Source of the DNA: Kumtagia sp963820075
GTDB lineage: Bacteria > Pseudomonadota > Alphaproteobacteria > Rhizobiales > Rhizobiaceae
Length of the DNA stretch: 64,000 nucleotides
Direction: 5' to 3'
Assembly: GCA_963820075.1 (NCBI GenBank)
Contig: CAWFYS010000021.1
Location: 1-64,000, forward strand
Within the stretch, counting starts at the first letter, position 1, and each line of letters begins with the position of its first letter. The position numbers and the translations under genes are program-made. Under the pieces are notes generated by a model that worked only from the letters and a program-made list of their open reading frames with translations, searched no databases and was not told the origin of the DNA. Positions 44,666 through 54,180 of the stretch are shown here, piece after piece.

Positions 44666-47329
44666 TCACGTCTTGTCTTCTTCCGTAGGCACCAGGATTT
44701 CGCGTTTTCCCGCGTGGTTGGCCGCGCCGACGATTCCTTCCCTTTCCATCTTCTCGATGATCGAGGCGGCGCGGTTGTAGCCGATCCCCAGCCGCCGCTG
44801 GATGTAGCTGGTCGATGCCTTGCCGTCGCGCAGCACGACCGCGACCGCCTGGTCATAGGGATCGTCCGAATCTTCGAGATTGCCGCCGCCGCCGGAGGCG
44901 CCGCCGCCGCGCGAGCCGGCTTCCTCCTCGTCGTCATGGTCCTCGGTGATCGAATCGAGATATTCGGGCGCGCCCTGCAGCTTCAGGTGGTTGACCACCT
45001 TCTCGACCTCGCCGTCCGAAACGAAGGGGCCGTGCACGCGCTGGATGCGGCCGCCGCCGGCCATGTAGAGCATGTCGCCCATGCCGAGCAGCTGTTCGGC
45101 GCCCTGCTCGCCCAGAATGGTGCGGCTGTCGATCTTCGAGGTGACCTGGAAGGAGATGCGGGTCGGGAAGTTCGCCTTGATCGTGCCGGTGATGACATCG
45201 ACCGAGGGGCGCTGCGTGGCCATGATGACATGGATGCCGGCCGCGCGCGCCATCTGCGCCAGGCGCTGTACGGCGCCTTCGATGTCCTTGCCGGCGACCA
45301 TCATCAGGTCGGCCATCTCGTCGATGATGACGACGATGTAGGGCAGCGGCGCCAGCTCCATCTCCTCCGTTTCATAGATCGCCTCGCCCGTCTCGCGGTC
45401 GAAGCCGGTCTGAACGGTGCGCGTAATGCGCTCGCCCTTCTTCTCGGCCTGGCTGACGCGCTGATTGAAGCCGTCGATATTGCGCACGCCGACCTTCGAC
45501 ATCTTCCGGTAACGGTCCTCCATCTCGCGAACCGTCCATTTCAGCGCCACCACCGCCTTCTTGGGATCGGTCACGACAGGGGTGAGCAGGTGCGGGATGC
45601 CGTCATAGACGGAGAGTTCCAGCATCTTCGGATCGATCATGATCAGGCGGCAATCCTGCGGCGTCATGCGGTAGAGCAGCGACAGGATCATCGTGTTGAT
45701 GGCGACCGACTTGCCCGAGCCGGTGGTGCCGGCGACCAGGACGTGCGGCATCTTGGCGATGTCGACCACCACCGCCTCGCCGTTGATGGTCTTGCCGAGC
45801 GCCAGCGCCAGCTTCGACTTTGTCTCCTCGAAATCCTTGCTGGCCAGTATCTCGCGCAGATAGACGGTCTCGCGCTTGGCATTGGGCAGTTCGATGCCGA
45901 TGGCGTTGCGGCCCGGCACGACGGCGACGCGGCAGGCGATGGCGCTCATCGAGCGGGCGATGTCGTCGGCGAGCCCGATCACGCGCGAGGATTTGATGCC
46001 GGGCGCCGGCTCCAATTCGTACAGGGTGACGACGGGGCCGGGACGGACGTGGATGATCTCGCCCTTGACGCCGAAATCCTCAAGAACGCCTTCCAGCATG
46101 CGCGCATTCTGCGCCAGCGCATCCTTGGACAGGCTGGGGTCGCGCGCCACGCTCTTCGGCTCGCTCAGGAAGAAGAGCGACGGCATTTCGAACGCATCGG
46201 CGCCGATCGGCTCGGCCCGCGCCTCGCGCTGCATGCGTATGCCGGGAGCGGGACGCGGCGCCGGGTTCTCGACCCGGTCCGCCATGGTCGGCGCCACCGG
46301 CGCGCCGGTGGCCGGCGAGCGGAAGTGCTGGACATGCGTCGGGCCGGCGCGTCCGGGCGGACGCGGCTGTCCGGGCGGATCGACGTCGAAATCACCGTCC
46401 GGCTCGATCGGGGGCGCGGACTGCGGACGACTGCCATCGGCGACCATCGCCGCGAAGAATTCCGGCTCGACCCGCGCCCGCCCGGCAGGGCTGACGCGCG
46501 CCTCCGCCTTCTCCGCGAACTCGACCCGCTCGGCCGCCTCGCGCCAGCCGCCGGAGGGCGCCGGCGGATCGTTGTATTCTCCACGGGCACGGCGGCTCGC
46601 CAGCCTGCGGCGCACGAAGGCGCGGGCCGACAGCCACCAATGCGCGATGGCGCCGAGCGCGAGAATCCCTTCGCTCTCGTCGTCCTCGTCGAAACCGGCT
46701 TCGTCGGGCACCGGCTCCTCGCGGGCCGGACGCTCCGTCTCCACGACGATCGCACGGCGGAACAGCAGCCCCGAGCCGAAGGCCGCAAGCCCGAGCGCGG
46801 GAACGGCAAGCGAGGCCGCCAGCGCCATGGCGACGAGGCCGGTCGGGTAGCCGCCGATCGCCAGGGCCGGAACTTTCAGCACCATGTCGCCGAACACGCC
46901 GCCCAGGCCGGACGGCAGCGGCCAGGTGTCCGGCGGCGTAACGCAGCCGGAGACGCCGGCGGCAAGCAGCGAGGCGCCGAACCACGCGACGCCCCGCTTG
47001 ATCTTGCGGTCGATGCCGCGCGCCGTGGCGAAAAGGATGCCCCAAATTACAGCCGGCGCGAGCGCCGCCACCGCCGACAGGCCGTAGAACTGCATGGCGA
47101 GGTCGGAGAAAGCCGCGCCCGGAAAACCCATCGCATTGGTGACCGGATTGTCGGTGGCATGGCTGAGGCTGGGGTCCGCGACATTCCAGGTGCCGAGGCT
47201 GGCAAGCGCGAAGGCGACCGCCCCGAAAATGCCGAGTCCGATCAGCCGGCCGACCTGGCGGCGCAGGAATGGGCCAAGGCCGTTCTCCGTGTCGGTGAGC
47301 GCGAGCGGCGCGGCAGCCCCAGAACGCAT
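44666..47329 (-). CDS. ftsK: DNA translocase FtsK
   Basis: An 887-residue protein. Four membrane helices in the first ~190 residues (LIGLGIFGAVAFALASLGTW; AALAPAVIWGILFATA; ALAIGGYPTGLVAMALAASL), an acidic/proline-rich linker to about 400, the motor with Walker A VAGTTGSGKSVAIN near 538 and Walker B IVVIIDEMADLMMVAG, and a C-terminal gamma winged helix (TSYIQRRLGIGYNRAASIIE). It pumps DNA at the septum and activates XerCD at dif. Shorter than E. coli FtsK, normal for alphaproteobacteria. Confidence 0.95.
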   Translation of the reverse strand: MRSGAAAPLALTDTENGLGPFLRRQVGRLIGLGIFGAVAFALASLGTWNVADPSLSHATDNPVTNAMGFPGAAFSDLAMQFYGLSAVAALAPAVIWGILFATARGIDRKIKRGVAWFGASLLAAGVSGCVTPPDTWPLPSGLGGVFGDMVLKVPALAIGGYPTGLVAMALAASLAVPALGLAAFGSGLLFRRAIVVETERPAREEPVPDEAGFDEDDESEGILALGAIAHWWLSARAFVRRRLASRRARGEYNDPPAPSGGWREAAERVEFAEKAEARVSPAGRARVEPEFFAAMVADGSRPQSAPPIEPDGDFDVDPPGQPRPPGRAGPTHVQHFRSPATGAPVAPTMADRVENPAPRPAPGIRMQREARAEPIGADAFEMPSLFFLSEPKSVARDPSLSKDALAQNARMLEGVLEDFGVKGEIIHVRPGPVVTLYELEPAPGIKSSRVIGLADDIARSMSAIACRVAVVPGRNAIGIELPNAKRETVYLREILASKDFEETKSKLALALGKTINGEAVVVDIAKMPHVLVAGTTGSGKSVAINTMILSLLYRMTPQDCRLIMIDPKMLELSVYDGIPHLLTPVVTDPKKAVVALKWTVREMEDRYRKMSKVGVRNIDGFNQRVSQAEKKGERITRTVQTGFDRETGEAIYETEEMELAPLPYIVVIIDEMADLMMVAGKDIEGAVQRLAQMARAAGIHVIMATQRPSVDVITGTIKANFPTRISFQVTSKIDSRTILGEQGAEQLLGMGDMLYMAGGGRIQRVHGPFVSDGEVEKVVNHLKLQGAPEYLDSITEDHDDEEEAGSRGGGASGGGGNLEDSDDPYDQAVAVVLRDGKASTSYIQRRLGIGYNRAASIIEKMEREGIVGAANHAGKREILVPTEEDKT

Positions 47330-47466
47330 GCAAAGTCCCCGTTGTCGTTTCCGTTGCCGCGACCACGCGACGTGGCGCGGCTCCCGGCGCGAATAAAGCG
47401 TGAGACTAGGCGGGGAGGGTTAAAGGCGCATTAACCATGGCAGTCGCTCGCTTCAACCAATTCGTA

Positions 47467-48652
47467 AGGGTTTGATAATTCGCTGTGATCGCATCGAACG
47501 ACGGAGGCGAGCATGGCTGGAAGGGACATTGCGGTAAAGAAGTATGTGGTGCGGCTGAGCGCAGATGAGCGCCAACAGCTTGAAGCGCTGATCCGGAAGG
47601 GAAAGAGTGAGGCGCGCCTGCTGTTGAAGGCGCGGATCTTGTTGAAGGCGGATGTTTCGGAAGCCGGCGACGGCTGGAGTGACAGCAAGATCGTCGAGGC
47701 TTTGGAGACCAACGCCCTGATGGTTTACCGGGTGCGAAAACAACTGGTGGAAGAGGGATTTGAGGCGGTGCTGCGCCGCAAGCCCCGCGCGACGCCGGCG
47801 GTGCCGCCGATTTTCGACGGCGAGAAGGAAGCCAAACTGATCGCTCTGGCCTGTTCCAAACCGCCCAAGGGCCGCGCCCGCTGGACCTTGCGGCTGCTGG
47901 AGAACAAGGTGGTGGAACTCGGCATCGTTGATCGCGCCAGCGACTCAACGATCGGTCGGGTTTTAAAAAAACACTCTCAAGCCGCATCGCCGCCAGTGCT
48001 GGGTCATTCCGCCGAAGGCTAACGGCGCGTTCGTGGCCGCCATGGAAGACGTGCTGGCCGTCTACACGCGGCCATACGATCCGGAGTGTCCGATGGTTTG
48101 TCTGGATGAGACCTCAAAGCAACTGCTCTGCGAGACGCGCGTGCCGGTCCCGATGAAGATGGGACGCCCGGCCCGGTTCGATTACGAATACGAGCGCAAC
48201 GGCACCGCCAACCTCTTCATGCTGTTCGCGCCGCTCGAAGGCTGGCGGCGCGTCAAGGTCACGGATCGCCATACCGCTGTGGACTACGCTCACCTCCTGA
48301 AGGAATTGGCCGACCTCGATTTCCCCCACGCCAAAACCATTGCGCTGGTGCAGGATAATCTCAGCATCCACGCCAAGGCGTCACTCTACCAGGCTTTTCC
48401 GGCGGCCGAAGCCAGGCGGCTGGTCGAACGCTTCCAATGGCACTACACCCCCAAGCATGGCAGCTGGCTTAATCTGGCGGAATCCGAACTCGGCATCCTG
48501 TCGTCCCAATGCCTCGGCCGCCGTATCCCCGACAAGCAAACCTTGGTCGAAGAAATTGCCGCTTGGCAGGACGACCGCAATGCTCACCACGCCAAAGCCG
48601 ATTGGCGGTTCACCACAATAGATGCTCGAATTAAACTCAAGCATCTATACCC
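47467..48652 (+). mobile_element. IS630-family element with A7 frameshift
   Basis: About 1186 bases with imperfect ends (AGGGTTTGAT and, in complement, GGGTATAGAT) and a TA duplication at 47465-47466 and 48653-48654. Removing it rejoins the end of the amine oxidase gene in frame (LYELVEASDCHG then stop). Two transposase frames meet at an A7 run. Not related closely to the other IS630 pair. Confidence 0.8.
47513..48022 (+). CDS. IS630-family transposase, N-terminal frame
   Basis: 169 residues. The DNA-binding part is YVVRLSADERQQLEALIRKG, with DSKIVEALETNALMVYRVRK as helix-turn-helix; GRARWTLRLLENKVVELGI follows. After IGRVLKK the frame runs through seven A (47965-47971) and ends soon. With six A, or a +1 shift, it continues into the second frame. 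Either recoding produces the full enzyme or the copy is dead. Confidence 0.8.
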   Translation: MAGRDIAVKKYVVRLSADERQQLEALIRKGKSEARLLLKARILLKADVSEAGDGWSDSKIVEALETNALMVYRVRKQLVEEGFEAVLRRKPRATPAVPPIFDGEKEAKLIALACSKPPKGRARWTLRLLENKVVELGIVDRASDSTIGRVLKKHSQAASPPVLGHSAEG

Positions 48653-48662
48653 TACAATCTGA
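48033..48662 (+). CDS. IS630-family transposase, C-terminal DDE frame
   Basis: 209 residues from ATG 48033; the frame is open from the A run. DDE residues are in MVCLDETSKQLL, ALVQDNLSIHAKA and SWLNLAESELGIL. The last codons run past the element end. Alone it lacks the DNA-binding domain and would not act. Confidence 0.8.
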   Translation: MAAMEDVLAVYTRPYDPECPMVCLDETSKQLLCETRVPVPMKMGRPARFDYEYERNGTANLFMLFAPLEGWRRVKVTDRHTAVDYAHLLKELADLDFPHAKTIALVQDNLSIHAKASLYQAFPAAEARRLVERFQWHYTPKHGSWLNLAESELGILSSQCLGRRIPDKQTLVEEIAAWQDDRNAHHAKADWRFTTIDARIKLKHLYPTI

Positions 48663-49909
48663 CTGAATCGGGCTTCCCGGTAAGCTGCGCCACCACCTGC
48701 CGCGCCGCCGCCTCGCCGGAAAGCCGCGCCCCGCCGCAGGTTTGGATCAGCGGCCCCGCCAGATGCTCGCCGGCAAAGAAGATGCGCTCCGCCACCGGCT
48801 GCGCCAGCGTTTGCCGCGCCGCCGCCCTGCCCGGGCTGGCCGCTGCATAGGCGCCGCGCACAAACCGCTCGCCGCCCCAATTGGTCATCATCGCGCGCCC
48901 GACATGCTTTCTCAGATCCGTGCCGAAGATGCCGCACAGCCGGTCGATGACGAAGTCGATGCCGGCCGCTTCGCCGGCCGCCGACATTTCCCAGGCGAAG
49001 TCGCCGCCGACAAAGCCGACCATGAGGTCCGTGTCGAAGGGAAAACACAGGAAATAAATGTCGTGCTGTGCGTGCCGCTCGATCAGGAGGTCGTCGAAAG
49101 GCGAAAGACCGAGCCGCGTTCCCCTGATCTCGACCGGCAATTTGGTCAGCATGCCCATTGGCAGGTCGAAGAAAGCCTCGACATAGGGCGCGGGCAGTTC
49201 CGGATGGAACTCGATCTCCTCGAAGGCGAGCACCGCCGGAGAAGCGGTTACGATCACCGCCTTTGCCCGTATGGTGCCATGGTCGGTGACGCAGGCCACG
49301 CCCGGCACATCCCACAGGATCTTGCGCACCGGGGTCGAAAGTTCCACAGGCACATCCTCGCCGAATTTTGCCACAAGGGCGCCGAAGCCTTCGAGGGTGA
49401 AGAAGTTCGGGTCGAGGTCAGCGGCGGCGCGAAAATCCTCGATCGATATCTCGTCGAAATCCGCGCCGAAATCCATCGGGCCGGCGAAGGTCGCCGCCGC
49501 GCGCATCGCATGGCCAGGGGCGAGCAGCGCAGCGACCCGGTCGTCGGTGCCGCTCCAGTTCTCCACCATCGTGGCGAGCAGTCGGTCGGCCAGCTTCATA
49601 TCGGCCTCGTCGCGCCTCGGACGCCTTGTGCTTGCCGAAATAGAGGTGGTCGACGTTCATGTCGTGGTGATGCAGCGTCCAGCCGGCCGCCTGGGCTTCC
49701 GGGAAATAGGGATTGCGGTCGGCCGCGTGCAGCCAGGCGCAGCCTATGTCGAAAGGAATGCCGAAATGCTGCGTCGAGGTGAAGGCGCGGCCGCCGATCC
49801 GGTTCATCGCTTCGAAAACCTTGAAGGTCAAACCGGCGGCGCGGAGAGTCTTGGCGGCGGACAGGCCGGAGGAACCGGCACCGATCACAACGGCGTCAAC
49901 GTCTTCCAT
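48652..49909 (-). pseudogene. Flavin amine oxidase, frameshifted and IS-tailed
   Basis: The 5' part (ATG 49909) has the FAD site AVVIGAGSSGLSAAKTL and RIGGRAFTSTQHFGIPFDIG. The 3' part, in another frame (MKLADRLLATMVENW, VWDVPG-like KILWDVPGVACVTDHG, FAGEHLAGPLIQTCGGARLS), has the second FAD-contact GEH. One extra base near 49610-49616 separates them. The IS at 47467 replaces the last ~11 residues; its first base forms the TAG stop. Monoamine-oxidase family, substrate unknown. Confidence 0.75.
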
Positions 49910-50069
49910 GGCTTATCCGCGCCTCTTGCCTCATAATATAGTTGATCGTAGGAAATTTCCTCGAATCTGGCCAGCGGCCGGGTGGTGGCACGGGCCGTCA
50001 TCCGGGGCAGGCTGGTGACAAGCCGGCAGTCTTTTTCCGGTACATGTTTCAGGCATTTAGGAGACAAGG

Positions 50070-50891
50070 ATGGCATTGACTGCCAAGGGATTAACGTTCG
50101 CGATCGGCGTTTGCGCCGCAATCGGCATTTCGGCTGGCGCCGCCCAGGCCGCGCAATGCGGCAAAACCGGCGCCGGTTTCGCGGCGTGGAAAGAGGAATT
50201 CGCTCGTGAAGCCGCCGCGAACGGCATCGGCAGCAGAGGGATAGCGGCGCTCAAGGGCACCAGCTATTCCACCAAGACAATCAACGCCGACCGCAATCAG
50301 AAGAGCTTCAAGCTGTCGCTCAACCAGTTCATGGCCAAGCGCGGCGGCAAGACGATCGCTTCGAAGGGCAAGAGCCTGAAGAGGTCGAATGCCGCGCTCT
50401 TCGCCAGCATCGAGCGGCGCTACGGCGTGCCTGCCGGCCCGCTGATCGCGATCTGGGGCATGGAGACCGGCTTCGGCAGCTTCATGGGCAATTCCAACAT
50501 CCTGTCGGCGGTGGCGACGCTCGCTTATGACTGCCGCCGCTCGGAATATTTCACCGGCCAGCTCTACGCCGCCCTCAAGCTCGTCCAGAACGGCACGCTC
50601 AGCCCGGGCGCCATCGGCGCGGCGCATGGCGAAATCGGCCAGACTCAGTTCCTGCCGGTCAATGTGATCAAATACGGCGTGGACGGCGACGGCAACGGCC
50701 GTGTCGATCTCATCCGCTCTAAGGCGGACGCGCTAGCCTCGACCGCCAACTTCCTGCGCGGCCACGGCTGGAGCGCGGGCGGCGGCTATCAGCCGGGCCA
50801 GGGCAATTACGGCGCGCTGCAGGGCTGGAACGCCGCCGGCGTCTACCAGAAGGCAATCGCCATCATCGGCGCCGAAATCGACGGCAACTGA
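50070..50891 (+). CDS. Lytic murein transglycosylase, MltB family
   Basis: A 273-residue protein with a signal peptide (TFAIGVCAAIGISAGAAQA). The catalytic glutamate is in IAIWGMETGFGSFMGN; HGEIGQTQFLPVNVIKYGVD and STANFLRGHGWSAGGGY are family motifs. It cleaves peptidoglycan to anhydromuramic ends. It has the soluble or lipid-free form, no lipobox. GGAGACAAGG precedes ATG 50070. Confidence 0.9.
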   Translation: MALTAKGLTFAIGVCAAIGISAGAAQAAQCGKTGAGFAAWKEEFAREAAANGIGSRGIAALKGTSYSTKTINADRNQKSFKLSLNQFMAKRGGKTIASKGKSLKRSNAALFASIERRYGVPAGPLIAIWGMETGFGSFMGNSNILSAVATLAYDCRRSEYFTGQLYAALKLVQNGTLSPGAIGAAHGEIGQTQFLPVNVIKYGVDGDGNGRVDLIRSKADALASTANFLRGHGWSAGGGYQPGQGNYGALQGWNAAGVYQKAIAIIGAEIDGN

Positions 50892-51249
50892 ACCTCGGGT
50901 TCAGGCCGGAGCAGATAAGAGCCTCGGCGGCTCGGACAGGTCCTGTCCGGGCGCGACTTTGGTTGCAATTCCGACAGGATAGGGTTGGGCCGGATGACGG
51001 CGAGACCGCCCGTCGACCGCGCCAGGAAATAGAGAATCGCGCTATACGTGTATTGCGAAGCCGAAAATGGAAACTATTGGTCTTCCGCAGCGCCGGTCGG
51101 GCCGCCGGGGCTGACGCGGCTACGCTCCGGAAGGCACACCGTCGCACCGATTTCCGGAAGCACCCTTTTCTGCCGCCGGCCCTTCCGGACGCGCGAAAAA
51201 TGCAGGACAATCCGAGCGGCCGCGACTTGCGCGGTCCGGTGGAGGGCTC
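50892..51249. other. Intergenic region
   Basis: About 360 bases before the ATP-grasp gene, with short open frames only. It probably carries the promoter of the ATP-grasp/esterase pair; none could be singled out. Confidence 0.4.
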
Positions 51250-52416
51250 ATGAATTTCGTCTTCTTTTCCCCGCATTTTCCGACGAGCGGCAGCGATTTC
51301 TGCGACCGCCTGAACAAAGCCGGCGCCACCGTGCTCGGCATTGGCGACGCGCCTTACGACGATCTCGACCCGCGCTTGCGACGGGCTCTCGCGGAATATT
51401 ACCGTGTTGCCGACATGGAAAACTATGACCTGGTGATGCGCGCCATCGGTCATTTCATCCACAGATGGGGCCGCATGGACCACTTCGAATCGCTCAACGA
51501 GCACTGGCTGGAGCTGGAAGCAGGCATCCGCACCGACTTCAACATTTACGGAACCAAACTCGATTTCGTGAAGAATCTGAAGCGCAAATCGCGCATGCGG
51601 GCCTTCTTCCGCAAAAGCGGCGTCGAGACCATTCCGCAGCGCGCATGCTCGGACCGGGCCGGCGCGCTCACCTTCATCCACCGCGTCGGCTATCCGGTGG
51701 TGGTCAAGCCCGATTCGGGCTCGGGCGCCAGCAACACCTACAGGATCGACAATGAAAGCCAGCTCGACGCGTTTTTCCGTGACAAGCCCGAAGGGGTCAC
51801 TTTCGTCATGGAGCAGTTCATCAACGGCCTGGTCGTCACCTATGACGGCCTGGCCAACCGCGACGGCGAAGTCCTGTTCGCCGCCAGCACCCGCTACGAC
51901 CAGAGCGTCATGGACATAGTCAACAAGGACCTTCACATGAGCTATGTCTGCCACCCCACGATCGACCCCGCGATCGAGGAGGCCGGGCGCAAAATCCTCA
52001 AGGCGTTCGACGTGCGCGAGCGCTTCTTCCACCTCGAACTGTTCCAGACCGCCGAGGGGCGCGTCATCGCGCTGGAGGTCAACATGCGACCGCCCGGCGC
52101 CTGGATCACCGACGCGATCAATTTCACCTACGACATCGACGTCTACGCGGAATGGGCCAATATGGTGGTCAACGACAAGGCCGGCGGCCCGTTCACCGGC
52201 AAATACTACACGGCCTATGCCAGCCGCAAACGTCGTCTTCGCTATCGCCACGACCACGAGGCCGTGCTAGCGGCTCACGGCGACAAGATTCTGCGCCACA
52301 GCCCGATCGAAGAGGTATTCAGCCGCGCCATGGGAAACTATGCCTATCAGCTTCGCTCGAAGAACCTGGATGAGGTCCGCGAGGCCGTGCGCTTCATCCA
52401 TGCCGAAGAGGCGTGA
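51250..52416 (+). CDS. ATP-grasp ligase
   Basis: A 388-residue protein. The N-terminal part (MNFVFFSPHFPTSGSDFCDR) is a pre-ATP-grasp fold; ATP-grasp motifs are HRVGYPVVVKPDSGSGASNT, FVMEQFINGLVVTYDGLANR and the metal-binding end VIALEVNMRPPGAWITDAIN. Such enzymes join a carboxylate to an amine or thiol with ATP. The substrate is unknown. It is paired with an esterase gene 4 bases later, an arrangement that recurs in alphaproteobacteria to my knowledge but has no assigned pathway. Confidence 0.85.
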   Translation: MNFVFFSPHFPTSGSDFCDRLNKAGATVLGIGDAPYDDLDPRLRRALAEYYRVADMENYDLVMRAIGHFIHRWGRMDHFESLNEHWLELEAGIRTDFNIYGTKLDFVKNLKRKSRMRAFFRKSGVETIPQRACSDRAGALTFIHRVGYPVVVKPDSGSGASNTYRIDNESQLDAFFRDKPEGVTFVMEQFINGLVVTYDGLANRDGEVLFAASTRYDQSVMDIVNKDLHMSYVCHPTIDPAIEEAGRKILKAFDVRERFFHLELFQTAEGRVIALEVNMRPPGAWITDAINFTYDIDVYAEWANMVVNDKAGGPFTGKYYTAYASRKRRLRYRHDHEAVLAAHGDKILRHSPIEEVFSRAMGNYAYQLRSKNLDEVREAVRFIHAEEA

Positions 52417-52420
52417 TCCG

Positions 52421-53200
52421 GTGCAAATTTCCTACCACAAGACGGAAAGCCGGCAGCTCGGCCGGACGATGGAATACAAGCGCTACGGCCATGCCGGGCG
52501 GCCGATGCTCGTTTTTCCGACCTCGAAAGGGCGGTTCTTTCAGTATGAGGATTCCGGCGCGATCGGCGCCCTGTCAGCCTTCATCGAGGACGGACGCATC
52601 CAGGTCTGGACGGTGGACGGCATCGACGTCGAGACCTTCTTCGCCAGGGACCTGGACCCGCAGAACCGCATGGCCCGCTACGACGCCTATCTCCGCTATG
52701 TCCGCGAGGAAGTCTTGCCGGAACTCAACGCCGAGGCGAAGGCTTCGAATGGCGGCCGTGAGCTCAAGCCGCTGCTGTCGGGCTGCTCCATGGGGGCCTA
52801 CCACGCCGCGAATTTCCTGTTCCACTATCCCGAGCTCGCATCCGGTGTGATCGCGCTGTCGGGCGTCTATTCGACGCGCGACTTCTTCGGCTCGGCGCTG
52901 GAAGGCGGCATCTACTATCACTCGCCGCTCGACTATCTGCCCGGGCTGAACGACGAAGCCCTGCTCGCGCGCCTGCGGGCGAGCCGCATGATCTTCTGCT
53001 GCGGCCAGGGCGCCTGGGAAGAGCCGATGCTGATCGAGACGCGGGAACTGGAGCGCGTCCTGCGCGACAAGGAAATTCCCGCCTGGTTTGACTACTGGGG
53101 CACCGACGTCAGCCACGACTGGCCGTGGTGGCATCGCCAGCTCGAATATTTCGTCGGCCACTGGCTCGACGCCGACGCCCGCGACGCGCGGGAGACGTGA
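52421..53200 (+). CDS. Esterase-family alpha/beta hydrolase
   Basis: A 259-residue protein starting GTG 52421, 4 bases after the ATP-grasp stop. Nucleophile serine in LLSGCSMGAYHAANFLFHYP, acid probably in IFCCGQGAWEE or the D of WFDYWGTDVSHDWPWW, histidine in VSHDWPWWHRQL; N-terminal MEYKRYGHAGRPMLVFPTSK is family-typical (esterase D/PHB-depolymerase-like). It may deblock or hydrolyse the product of the ligase. Confidence 0.85.
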   Translation: MQISYHKTESRQLGRTMEYKRYGHAGRPMLVFPTSKGRFFQYEDSGAIGALSAFIEDGRIQVWTVDGIDVETFFARDLDPQNRMARYDAYLRYVREEVLPELNAEAKASNGGRELKPLLSGCSMGAYHAANFLFHYPELASGVIALSGVYSTRDFFGSALEGGIYYHSPLDYLPGLNDEALLARLRASRMIFCCGQGAWEEPMLIETRELERVLRDKEIPAWFDYWGTDVSHDWPWWHRQLEYFVGHWLDADARDARET

Positions 53201-53204
53201 CGCT

Positions 53205-53991
53205 TCAGCGGTCCAGTTCGGGAAGGAACGGATCGGCGTAGCGCTGCCTGTCGCGCTCGCCCTTCAGGCAGTCGGCGGGCGTTTCCGCCGCCGGGATAAT
53301 GCGCGGTTCGGGAATGCGTGCCGCTCACCTCCAGGATCAGTTTCTGGCGGATGGCCGTGGCGAACTCGCCCGGCGCGCGGATCGGCAGGACGAACGACCC
53401 CGGACCGCCCACCACGCAATCGGCATAGTAGCGGTCGAGATCGCGAACGGTCGCCGACGGCCGGATGAGGATCGGCAGGCCGTTGACGACGATACCGGCC
53501 GACACAGCCCGGTCGCGCGCCGCCGCGACCGGCGGGCCGGCATTGTTGGGTCCGTCGCCGGAGACGTCGATGACCTTGCGCGCTCCCTCCATGGCATTGT
53601 CATCGAAAAGACCCGCGCCAAAGGCAATCGCGCTGGAGATCGACGTTCCGAGATAGCCTCCGAAAGGCCGCCCGGCCAACGCGGCGGCGAAAGCCTCCGC
53701 GCTGTCCTGGCCGTCGATGATTTGCCACTGGATCAGCGATTCCTGCCGTATCGTGCCTGCCCATTCGAAATAGGCAATGGCGATGCGCCCCCGCAGCCCC
53801 GCCCGCACCGCGGCGACGAAATCCGGATGCCGGATCGCCTCGACATAGCCGGCGCGCTGCAGCGTGAATTCATCGGCATCCATCGAGCGCGATACGTCGA
53901 CCGCCAGCACCAGTTCGACATCGACCGCCGACGCGGACGCCGAAACGACGCCGCAACCGAGGCAAAGGGAAAGCCCGAGCGTGGAAAGCAT
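53205..53991 (-). pseudogene. DUF1194 (VWA-like) exported protein, frameshifted near C terminus
   Basis: Signal peptide GLSLCLGCGVVSASASA, then the von Willebrand A fold: VELVLAVDVSRSMDADEFTL (MIDAS D-x-S-x-S), GRIAIAYFEWAGTIRQESLI and KVIDVSGDGPNNAGPP. Near 53314-53318 an extra base shifts the frame after LILEVSGT; the true tail, in the next frame, is IPEPRIIPAAETPADCLKGE to ELDR and stop at 53205. As read, the frame instead runs on antisense to the esterase. Periplasmic, function unknown. Confidence 0.75.
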
Positions 53992-54007
53992 GGAGAAAGC
54001 CACCGTT

Positions 54008-54110
54008 AGAGCAGGATGAATTTGGGCGCAGTCATTCACCCTGCTCCAACTCCTTGTTATTACGCACGATCTTATCCGAAAAGTCTGCAACTTTTCGGGA
54101 TCATGCTCTG
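54008..54110. repeat. Intergenic repeat family B
   Basis: About 103 bases, bounded by AGAGCAGGATGA and its near complement CATGCTCTGG, with an inner hairpin CCGAAAAGTCTGCAACTTTTCGG. This is a common palindromic intergenic unit of Mesorhizobium-type genomes. One copy here, between two minus-strand genes. Confidence 0.7.
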
Positions 54111-54180
54111 GCAATTGTCTCAGACGACTGCATAAAGGTGGCGGAAACGAGAAGGGACCCGCCGAAAGGCGTCGGGCTCG

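Noticed and set aside
44642..47434. 930-residue plus-strand frame opposite ftsK
   Set aside because: Antisense of ftsK; composition typical of a shadow frame.
54008..54110. Small RNA gene
   Set aside because: The hairpins match a common intergenic repeat type and no promoter is seen.
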